From Bifidobacterium boum (GTDB taxonomy: Bacteria; Actinomycetota; Actinomycetes; Actinomycetales; Bifidobacteriaceae): a stretch of 64,000 bases of DNA. The notes beneath the pieces are model-generated. The model was not told where the DNA came from. It was given only the letters and a program-made list of their open reading frames with translations, and ran no database searches. Of this stretch, positions 57,266 to 64,000 are shown one piece after another; the stretch's first letter is position 1; the number at the start of each line of letters is the position of its first letter. The stretch lies in NCBI RefSeq assembly GCF_000741535.1, contig NZ_JGYQ01000007.1, positions 434,001-498,000 on the forward strand, read 5' to 3'. A program made the translations under genes and the position numbers.

Positions 57266-58273
57266 ATGACATCCATCGCCTTCTACCACACCCTGCCCGA
57301 AGAGCAGCCCTTCGCCGAACAGTGGGCCGAGCAACACCACGTCGACGTCACGTGCTTCCCCTTCGAACTGACCGACGAGACGCTGCACACCGTCAAAGGC
57401 TTCGACGGAATCTCTTACAAGCAGCGCTTCCGTCCCAGCAACGACCCAGACTTCTACCGCCGACTGCACGATGAATACGGCATACGCCAAATCGCGCTGC
57501 GCTCCGCAGGCATCGACTCCATCGACGTGAAAGCCGCGCATGAACACGGCATACGCATCACCAACGTCCCCTCCTATTCCCCCAGTGCGGTTGCCCAGCT
57601 CGCCCTCACCCACATCCTGCAATTGCTCAGGCACGTCCCCCAGTACCGTGAACGCAATGCGCATCAGGATTTCGCCGCCACCGGTCTGATGTCCCGGGAA
57701 CTGGGCGAGTTGACGGTCGGCATCATCGGCGTGGGGCGTATCGGCTCGACGCTTGCACGTATGTTGCACGCGCTCGGCGTGACCGTACTAGGCAACGATA
57801 TCCGCGAACGCGACGACCTTGACGGCATCGTCACCTACACCAGCAAAGACGATTTGCTGGCACGCGCCGATGTGGTCAGCATGCACACATATCTGGACGA
57901 GACCACCTACCATCTCATGGACGCCCACAGATTCGCACAGATGAAACCGACTGCCATCTTCATCAATGCTTCGCGCGGTCCCATCGTGGACACGCAGGCG
58001 TTGATCACGGCTCTGCAACACCATGAGATAGCAGCCGCCGGGCTCGATGTGATCGAAGGTGAAGCGACATTGTTCGGCCATACGTTCACCCCGGGGGCAC
58101 CGACCGGCAACCCGGCATACGACACGCTCGTCGCGATGCCGAATGTCGTCATCACTCCACATGTCGCGTTCTTCACCGACATCGCCGTACGCAATATGGC
58201 CCAGCAGTCCCTTGATGACGCGCTCACCATCATCCAAGGCGGCACAAGCGACCATGAAATACGCCTCGACTGA
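57266..58273 (+). CDS. D-2-hydroxyacid dehydrogenase (D-lactate dehydrogenase type)
   Basis: 335 residues. IRQIALRSAGIDSIDV and TNVPSYSPSAVAQLAL; Rossmann GIIGVGRIGS near 150; catalytic Arg in NASRGPIVDTQ, Glu in DVIEGEATLF, His in ITPHVAFFTD. Reduces a 2-oxoacid to its D-2-hydroxyacid. Start ATG 57266 (GAAAGATC upstream); the 19 codons above lack a ribosome site. Third gene of the run; a paralogous activity to the Ldh_2 gene but with opposite stereochemistry expected. Confidence 0.93.
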   Translation: MTSIAFYHTLPEEQPFAEQWAEQHHVDVTCFPFELTDETLHTVKGFDGISYKQRFRPSNDPDFYRRLHDEYGIRQIALRSAGIDSIDVKAAHEHGIRITNVPSYSPSAVAQLALTHILQLLRHVPQYRERNAHQDFAATGLMSRELGELTVGIIGVGRIGSTLARMLHALGVTVLGNDIRERDDLDGIVTYTSKDDLLARADVVSMHTYLDETTYHLMDAHRFAQMKPTAIFINASRGPIVDTQALITALQHHEIAAAGLDVIEGEATLFGHTFTPGAPTGNPAYDTLVAMPNVVITPHVAFFTDIAVRNMAQQSLDDALTIIQGGTSDHEIRLD

Positions 58274-58342
58274 CCGTTCCATACCGGCAGGCACCACACC
58301 CAGCCGGCAACACACCAGTTCAGCAATCAGAAAGAGATATCA

Positions 58343-58804
58343 ATGACCGACACCGCTGATAGCACAACAACCGACAACACAACATGGCGAATCCGCCGCA
58401 TGACCCCGGAGGATTACGACGACGCATACGCATTATGGAGCCGCACCCCCGGCATGCATTTGCATTCGTTGAACAACACGTACGGGGGAATCGTGCGATT
58501 GCTTGATGCCAATCCCAACACCTGTCTAGTGGCTGTCGACGCACAAGGCACTCTCATCGCGACAGCGCTCGGTGCGACCGACGGGCGCAAAGGTTACCTG
58601 TACCATATCGCCGTTGATGAGCACTGGCGCGGCAGAAGCATCGGCAGCACGCTCGTCCACCGCATCGAAGACGCCTTTCAAGCGGTCGGCATCGTCAAAG
58701 TCGGTATTCTCGTTGTAGCTGACAATGAGGATGGCAAGCGGTTCTGGAAACACCAAGGATGGAACACACGCCCCGACGTGGTGTACTTCGACCACGATCT
58801 ATAA
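58343..58804 (+). CDS. GNAT-family N-acetyltransferase
   Basis: 153 residues: WRIRRMTPEDYDDAYALW, LYHIAVDEHWRGRSIGSTLVHRIEDAF (acetyl-CoA loop RGRSIG), GILVVADNEDGKRFWKHQGW. Ribosome site AGAGATATCA. Amine or peptide substrate unknown; position suggests use on an amino acid or derivative of the same pathway. Followed by a perfect hairpin that ends the operon. Confidence 0.92.
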   Translation: MTDTADSTTTDNTTWRIRRMTPEDYDDAYALWSRTPGMHLHSLNNTYGGIVRLLDANPNTCLVAVDAQGTLIATALGATDGRKGYLYHIAVDEHWRGRSIGSTLVHRIEDAFQAVGIVKVGILVVADNEDGKRFWKHQGWNTRPDVVYFDHDL

Positions 58805-58832
58805 GCGATTCCATCAGCAATCAGAATCAACA

Positions 58833-58864
58833 CGCGCGACACCGGCATCTGTCGGTGTCGCGCG
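58833..58864 (+). terminator. 12-bp perfect hairpin after the GNAT gene
   Basis: CGCGCGACACCG (58833-58844) and its complement (58853-58864), 8-nt loop. The rest of the 322-bp gap to metN holds no gene or riboswitch that I recognise. Confidence 0.8.
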
Positions 58865-59126
58865 TTCGCGTTGCCGCCGCCACGCATATGTGCATAGTCG
58901 CGTAGACATGCCATCCCATCGCGCAACACACTCGCGATAACCACGGTCAATACCCCCTGACGACCTACAACCACGTCACATTGCAACCGGCGATAAACGA
59001 CACCGATAGCAAACCCGCAAACCCCTGTGCAATAAGCCAATACACTCACAGCAATACCGCATCCAACGACATCGCAGCTCGCCACAACTGCGACACCACC
59101 TGCATCAAGCCGAAAAGGAGGTACCA

Positions 59127-60230
59127 GTGGGCAACGCAATCATCGAAATCACCCAACTGAGCAAACGCTACGACACCCCCGAAGGCGCATACACCGCATT
59201 GCATGACGTCAATCTGAACATCGAAGAAGGTTCGATATTCGGAATCATCGGGTTAAGCGGAGCCGGAAAATCAACGCTCGTCAGATGCATCAACGGGCTC
59301 GAGCCCATCTCCGGGGGAACGATCAACGTCCTCGGCCAGTCCATCCCGGACCTGTCAGCCAAGGAACTACGGCAACTACGCAAATCCATCAGCATGGTCT
59401 TCCAACAGTACAATCTCATGCCTTCACGCACCGTCGAAGGCAATGTAGCGCTTGCATTGCGCCATTCAGGTCTTAGTTCTGCCGAAAAGCGCGACAAAAC
59501 ACGCAAGCTGCTCAGCCTGGTCGGTCTTGAACAACACGCGCAATCCCATCCGTCACAATTGTCCGGAGGGCAACAGCAACGTGTCGCCATCGCCCGTGCA
59601 CTCGCCAACAATCCGCGAATCCTGCTGTTGGATGAAGCGACCAGCGCGCTCGACCCGGACACCACCAAGACAATTCTCGAACTGGTCAAACGACTCAATC
59701 GGGAGTTGCACCTGACTATCATCGTCGTCACACACCAGATGGACGTAGTCAAATCCATTTGCACGCATGTCGCCGTCATCGACCACGGGACCATCGTCGA
59801 ACAGGGCGAAGCGTTCGACGTCTTCGCCAACCCGCAAGCCGAACTCACCCGGCGATTCGTCGGCGACTACACGGGATTGAGCCACGTCATCGACGTTCTT
59901 CGCTCAGGCGGTGCAGCGGCAGGACTCGACCCGGATGGACAACTCATCCACATGAGCTACGCGAATAAAACCGTCGCCGAAGGTCTGGTTTCCGCAGTCA
60001 CCGAACAATTCCACGTCACCGTCAATATCCTGTTCGCCTCGCTTGACATCGTCGACGGCTACCCGCTCGGCAGTATCGTAGCCCAGTATTCTGGCGATCC
60101 GGAGCATATCAAGCAGGCGCTGGACTACTTGCGAGGCAAAGGCATACGCATCGCCACCGTCCATCCCGAAAGCAAAGCAAGCGCCTCCACGAACGCAGCC
60201 GCATCCATCACCAAGGAGCACATCGCATGA
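59127..60230 (+). CDS. metN: Methionine ABC transporter, ATP-binding subunit
   Basis: 367 residues. Walker A GLSGAGKST near 38, Q-loop, signature LSGGQQQRVAIARAL, Walker B RILLLDEATSALD, H-loop VVTHQ. The C-terminal NIL domain (about 265-345: FHVTVNILFASLDIV) senses methionine and marks it as MetN. GTG start with AGGAGG nine bases upstream. Overlaps metI by 4 bp. Confidence 0.96.
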   Translation: MGNAIIEITQLSKRYDTPEGAYTALHDVNLNIEEGSIFGIIGLSGAGKSTLVRCINGLEPISGGTINVLGQSIPDLSAKELRQLRKSISMVFQQYNLMPSRTVEGNVALALRHSGLSSAEKRDKTRKLLSLVGLEQHAQSHPSQLSGGQQQRVAIARALANNPRILLLDEATSALDPDTTKTILELVKRLNRELHLTIIVVTHQMDVVKSICTHVAVIDHGTIVEQGEAFDVFANPQAELTRRFVGDYTGLSHVIDVLRSGGAAAGLDPDGQLIHMSYANKTVAEGLVSAVTEQFHVTVNILFASLDIVDGYPLGSIVAQYSGDPEHIKQALDYLRGKGIRIATVHPESKASASTNAAASITKEHIA

Positions 60231-60904
60231 CCATTCTCGAGCATTTGTTCCCGCACGTCGTCGAAAACCCGGACGTCTTCGTTCAATCCATCCTCGAAAC
60301 CCTGCAGATGTTCCTCATCGCGACACCGGAATGGTTTATTCTCGGCATCATCTTCGGGCTGACCCTTGCAATCACCAAGCCCGGCGGCATGTGGGAAAAC
60401 CGTGCGGTATTCCAATTCCTTGACAAACTGACAAACCTGTGCCGATCCATTCCATTCGTCATCATGATCGCACTGCTCTTCCCGCTGACCCGGCTGATCA
60501 GCGGCACCGCAATCGGCGTGAGAGGCGCAATCTTCCCGCTCATTGTCGGCATCACCCCCTTCTTCTCCAGACAAGTTGAATCCGTGTTCAACGGGCTCAA
60601 CCCCATGCTCATCGAGTCCGCGCAGGCGATGGGACTCGGCCCATGGTCGATCATCTGGAGCGTCTACCTGCGTGAAAGCATTTCCGCGCTCGCCAGGGTC
60701 ACCACCATCACCTGCATCAGCTTCAACTCCGAAATTGCCGTCATCGGCGCCATCGGAGCGGGAGGGCTCGGCGACTATGCCAACCGGTATGGATTCGAAC
60801 GCAATCAGCTCGACATCACCGTCGCCGCCGTCATCACGCTGTTGGTCTTCATCACCATCATCCAGACCATCGGCACCATCATAGGGAGGAAGAATGAACA
60901 CTGA
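60227..60904 (+). CDS. metI: Methionine ABC transporter, permease
   Basis: 225 residues, five helices. EAA-like coupling motif in LIESAQAMGLGPWSIIWSVYLRE. RSIPFVIMIALLFP and SEIAVIGAIGAGGLGDYA are typical MetI text. Overlaps metN and metQ. Confidence 0.95.
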   Translation: MTILEHLFPHVVENPDVFVQSILETLQMFLIATPEWFILGIIFGLTLAITKPGGMWENRAVFQFLDKLTNLCRSIPFVIMIALLFPLTRLISGTAIGVRGAIFPLIVGITPFFSRQVESVFNGLNPMLIESAQAMGLGPWSIIWSVYLRESISALARVTTITCISFNSEIAVIGAIGAGGLGDYANRYGFERNQLDITVAAVITLLVFITIIQTIGTIIGRKNEH

Positions 60905-61760
60905 ACACCGCATCCGCCGCAAGGCGATCGCCGCGATTCTCGCTGTAGTCTCCGCTGCTGGCCTAGCCGTTTCCACAAGTGCCTGCGGATCGTCATCCGC
61001 GGGCACCACGACCGTCAAAGTCGCGTTGACCACCGCCACCGATGAACCGCTGTGGAAGCTGGTCAACCAGAATCTTGAGAAATCCGGGTCGAAGGTCCGT
61101 GTGAAGACCGTGGCCATGAAAAGCGCGGTACTCGGCAATCAGGCTCTTGCCTCGGGCGATGTCGATCTGAGCGCCCAACAGCATTATGCCTTCCTCAACG
61201 GCGAAATCAAATCCAAAAAATACAAGTTCACGGTAATCGGCGAATCATATATCAGCCCGCTGAACATCTATTCGAATTCGATTAAGAAAATCTCGCAGCT
61301 GAAGAAAGACGACAAGGTCCTCATCCCCAATGATGTCACCAACGGCGGCAGGGCGCTCATCGTACTGCAGGAAGCCGGAGTGATCAAAATCGCCCCCAAG
61401 AAGAACGATCCGGCGAACGGCGTGTACCCGGCACAAGAAGACATCATCTCGAATCCGAAGAACATCCAGATCGTGCCCACCGACCGTAATCTGATCATGA
61501 GCTCTCTGGATGACGCGGCGGCTGGCATCGCGAATGCGAACGCCGTTGTGGATTACGGCAAGAGTATCAGCGATGCGATTTTCGCCGTGAACCCTGATCC
61601 AAAGAAGTCGATCAACAAGCCTTGGATTAACGTGATCGTCGCCAGGACCGCGGACAAGGACAATGCGAACTACAAGGCGATTCTCAAGGCGTATCAGCAG
61701 GCAAATGTGCGATCCTACATGAAGAAGGATTCCAAGGGCGCTGAGATCCCTGTGTGGTGA
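60894..61760 (+). CDS. metQ: Methionine-binding lipoprotein (NlpA family)
   Basis: 288 residues. Lipoprotein signal peptide ending VSTSAC (slightly atypical lipobox), then a mature NlpA domain: KVALTTATDEPLWKLVNQ, NQALASGDVDLSAQQHYAFLNG, LIPNDVTNGGRALIVLQEAGVI. Its ATG lies 11 bp inside metI. Ends in a strong terminator. Ligand could be D- or L-Met or a related oxoacid or peptide; the linked oxoacid enzymes make this worth testing. Confidence 0.93.
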   Translation: MNTEHRIRRKAIAAILAVVSAAGLAVSTSACGSSSAGTTTVKVALTTATDEPLWKLVNQNLEKSGSKVRVKTVAMKSAVLGNQALASGDVDLSAQQHYAFLNGEIKSKKYKFTVIGESYISPLNIYSNSIKKISQLKKDDKVLIPNDVTNGGRALIVLQEAGVIKIAPKKNDPANGVYPAQEDIISNPKNIQIVPTDRNLIMSSLDDAAAGIANANAVVDYGKSISDAIFAVNPDPKKSINKPWINVIVARTADKDNANYKAILKAYQQANVRSYMKKDSKGAEIPVW

Positions 61761-61786
61761 GCTTCGGTAAGTGCTCGGAATCCGCA

Positions 61787-61833
61787 CATCATGGGGGTGC
61801 CGTTGAGATGTACTCAGCGGCACCCCCATGATG
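61787..61833 (+). terminator. 16-bp hairpin plus T-tract after metQ
   Basis: CATCATGGGGGTGCCG (61787-61802) pairs with 61818-61833, followed by TTTGTTT. Confidence 0.9.
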
Positions 61834-62891
61834 TTTGTTTGCGCAGTGTTGGTCGGGGTTGATGCGGTATGCAGGTGTGGGATGGCGTGGGATATGAGGG
61901 TGCGTGGCGTACCGACGTGTGCAGGCATGGCGCGGTACACCGGAATACCCTGTGCGCAGTGTCTTTCTGCGGTATCTGTAGTACCCGCCCAAGGGTATCT
62001 CGCATATGTGTGTACTTCGATGCCTGATACCGTGAGCAGTGTTGTTGGAATTTCGCGGGGCGTACTCGCAGTCTCGGGTATATTCGCACCCTGACAACGC
62101 ACATGCAGTCCGGGAAATACTACAGTCAAACGAGATACACGCTCTCCGATGCCACAGACAGGCAAGATACCGGTATCAGCCCCGGTACGAACCGCGGATG
62201 ATCACGATCGGCACGCTTGCATCCGATCCAGTCATACGCCTGCACTCTCGATATCATCTATTGCACTGAACCGCACAGACCCGCTGCATCCCAAGGTATG
62301 GGCGCGATTCGAATGTGCCGGATCCTGTATGCCAAGACATGCGCCACATGCCGGATGGGAGACATATTGCCTTGCGCATTCGCCGACCTTTGCACAGATG
62401 TATGCCCGGACATGCATAAGTCGCCAGATGCTGGACGGCGCCTTCGTTATGCAGCTTCATCCCCCGGATTACGCAGACCACGACATACGGAACGCTCCGA
62501 ATGCCATGGCGTTATGCCAGTGTTCGGCGCATTCCGCAGGATTGTGTATGCCACGGCATACAGAACAGACAGGGCACCAAACGCCGGCTCAATCCCGCGC
62601 AGCACCGCCGCACACACAGTATTCAATAACCGAAACCCCGCATCCGGCAGAGATATCATTCCGCTGTTCGGGATACGGGGCACTGGACACGGCCGACGGC
62701 CGGCATCTCTCACATTCAACGGCTGCTACAGTCACCGTTCATTTCCGCCGACGGCGTCGAAGATGAACATATCGATGACAGCGCTGATACCGAGAATGCC
62801 GAATATCCGGCGCTTGCTCCGCCGTGTCGGGCGCGAGGCTCGGCTCGAGACTTGGCGGAGCGCGAACCGAGCCTCGCTGATGCGTTCACAT
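61834..62891. other. About 1.05 kb without a recognisable gene
   Basis: Several open frames on both strands give Cys/His/Pro/Arg-rich text with no domain pattern, so I call none. Short direct repeats of the form GTATGCCA-N-G-N-CAT occur (near 62328 and 62549), and GGTATC/GATACC words are dense at 61970-62030, but the 72-bp unit layout is not met. Possibly decayed DNA. Confidence 0.55.
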
Positions 62892-63311
62892 TCAGTGGTG
62901 GCAGCAATCGCCGTCCATATCCATTGATGATGAAGACGCAGACGGGGATGCCGAAGCATCTGGCGATGCACTGGATGAAGGCTGCCCGCTTCCGCCATGC
63001 ATATTGTCCATGGAGCTGTCCGGAGCCTTCGCGGCGGTGTCCGAGTCAGTGCCGTCTTCTGGTTGTGACGATTCGCTTGCAGAATCAGCGGCATCATTCG
63101 CTTCGTGCCCGCTCTGTGTAGCGGACTGGCTCGTCGAACCGCCCGCATTCCCATCCAGGACAACCGCGCTGTCCGCGGAACCGCAGCCTGCCACCGTTGC
63201 CAGCGATATGCTGCACAGGGCCGATACGGTAATCCGAACCGCCCACCGGCCCTTCAGGCCACGCCGATCCCTTGATATCAACCGCACTTGAGTTTGCGAG
63301 GGTGTTGTCAT
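62892..63311 (-). CDS. Small Ser/Asp-rich lipoprotein
   Basis: About 139 residues. A long signal segment (RRGLKGRWAVRITVSALCSISLATVAGC) ends in a good lipobox VAGC, so the mature protein of about 95 residues is membrane-anchored. The mature part is low complexity (Ser, Ala, Asp, Gln, Gly) and ends MDMDGDCCHH, a compact Cys-Cys-His-His terminus that could bind metal. Start at the second ATG (63311), placing GGAG seven bases upstream; the first (63314) is also possible. Family not recognised. It lies 77 bp after the M20 peptidase gene. Confidence 0.7.
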   Translation of the reverse strand: MTTPSQTQVRLISRDRRGLKGRWAVRITVSALCSISLATVAGCGSADSAVVLDGNAGGSTSQSATQSGHEANDAADSASESSQPEDGTDSDTAAKAPDSSMDNMHGGSGQPSSSASPDASASPSASSSSMDMDGDCCHH

Positions 63312-63391
63312 CATTTCTCTCCTTGCTCGCCAATCACATTGAGTCCCGTCACAAGCGTGCAGATATAATCCGCAAACGCTCGCCCGAATTC

Positions 63392-64000
63392 CTAGAACGT
63401 GCTGATGAACTGTTGCAATACGCCTTGCCCGAATTTCAAAGCATCGACCGGCACATGCTCATCCACACCGTGGAAGTTCCCGATGACGTCGAAGCCCTCC
63501 GGCACCCGCAATGGGATGAACCCGCACACCTCGATATCCGGATTGATCTTCAATACCGCCTTGCTATCCGTGCCCCCCGACGACAGGAACGGCACGACTA
63601 CAGCATCCGGATCAACTTGCTGCAACGTGTGTTCAATCGCTGTGAACAACTCGCCGTGCACATCGGTCACGTACCCGCGGCTGCGATGGATTTTCTCCAC
63701 GCTCACGTCAGGCCCGGCAAGCTCACGCAACCGTTGCAGCAGCGTGTCCTCCTGCCCCGGCAGCGCTCTTCCGTCAATCAGAGCGGTCGCCTTCGCCGGC
63801 ACGATATTGACCGTGCTTCCGGCATCGATCGACGTGACGTTGAACGTGTTGCGCACCGAAGACGCAACCCACGGCCTGGACGGGCCGGTGCGGTCAATCA
63901 GTGCAGCCGTATCGTATTCCTCCTGCCGGCCTTCCGCTGATTGGACGATATCCTGCAGACGATTCACCAGCAGTCGTCCGACTTGACCGGCATCGGCTGG
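63392..64000 (-). CDS. M20-family metallopeptidase, N-terminus beyond window
   Basis: The frame is open to the last base; the 203 visible codons are the C-terminal part. SIDAGSTVNIVPAKATALIDGRALPGQED is the dimerisation-domain strand, and VPFLSSGGTDSKAV and GFIPLRVPEG are the family's C-terminal metal and active-site region, ending NFHGVDEHVPVDALKFGQGVLQQFI with the last His. Dipeptidase, carboxypeptidase or desuccinylase cannot be distinguished without the N-terminus. Confidence 0.93.
   Translation of the reverse strand, partial: PADAGQVGRLLVNRLQDIVQSAEGRQEEYDTAALIDRTGPSRPWVASSVRNTFNVTSIDAGSTVNIVPAKATALIDGRALPGQEDTLLQRLRELAGPDVSVEKIHRSRGYVTDVHGELFTAIEHTLQQVDPDAVVVPFLSSGGTDSKAVLKINPDIEVCGFIPLRVPEGFDVIGNFHGVDEHVPVDALKFGQGVLQQFISTF

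Noticed and set aside
61866-61913. Possible further copy of the 48-bp palindrome unit
   Set aside because: The outer hexamers and length fit (GGTATG ... CGTACC), but the inner hexamers lack symmetry, so chance is likely.
61245-62165. 306-residue minus-strand open frame
   Set aside because: Half is antisense of metQ and it crosses the metQ terminator; no domain pattern.

Overview
The window looks like chromosomal DNA of a high-GC actinobacterium, most likely a Bifidobacterium or close relative. The reasons are the single-chain GlyRS, the actinobacterial families DUF3052, DUF3107 and DUF2342, a VKOR protein, a protein with four DivIVA-type repeats, a ThiE-ThiC fusion, an LAKTG-anchored surface protein, and promoters placed for leaderless mRNAs. 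The species assignment is inferred from gene content only.

Layout. 1-2783: end of a dihydrouridine synthase and glycyl-tRNA synthetase. 3180-18347: a complete monoderm type IV (type IVa/T2S-like) pilus locus. On the minus strand it runs pilin 2, PilV-like, PilW-like, pilin 1, PilC, a giant PilX-like minor pilin with lectin-like patches, PilD, PilM, PilN, PilO. PilB and an N-terminally enlarged PilT diverge on the plus strand. 18518-21704: a GT-C glycosyltransferase and a membrane acyltransferase, visibly more AT-rich. 22196-27637: a TPP-riboswitch thiamine locus (thiM, thiE-thiC fusion, thiD, thiamine-binding protein). It makes HMP and salvages thiazole, and no thiazole-synthesis genes are present here. 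28024-29151: a LacI-type regulator. 29224-37105: an isoprenoid/cell-envelope run (dxr, ispG, membrane hydrolase, recO, uppS) behind a DivIVA-domain protein.

37286-49170: tRNA-Val, then small actinobacterial housekeeping genes (DUF3052, Lon-like protease, DUF2342 hydrolase, UvrD-type helicase, a phosphotransferase-fold protein with lost catalytic residues, DUF3107, PHP phosphoesterase, VKOR, DapF). 49351-54368: LAKTG surface protein, MurI, patatin-like lipase, a broken winged-helix remnant, SPFH protein. 54685-61760: a plus-strand run of Ldh_2 dehydrogenase, aminotransferase, D-2-hydroxyacid dehydrogenase, GNAT, then metNIQ. 62892-64000: a lipoprotein and an M20 peptidase cut by the window end.

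The intergenic DNA is unusually structured. (1) A 48-bp triple-nested palindrome recurs at a 72-bp period at two loci (27646-27902 and 51652-51771). (2) A second family, TGTGAG...CTCACA with an 8-nt centre between TGTGA and TCACA, recurs every 72-74 bp at 2892-2981 and 43570-43807. (3) A hairpin-rich element of about 240 bp is present twice in inverted orientation (37515 and 43505). (4) A strongly G-rich, C-poor strand lies at 42870-43130. Together with the pilus locus, these repeats are the most notable content. All comparisons were made by eye within this window; no database search was possible.
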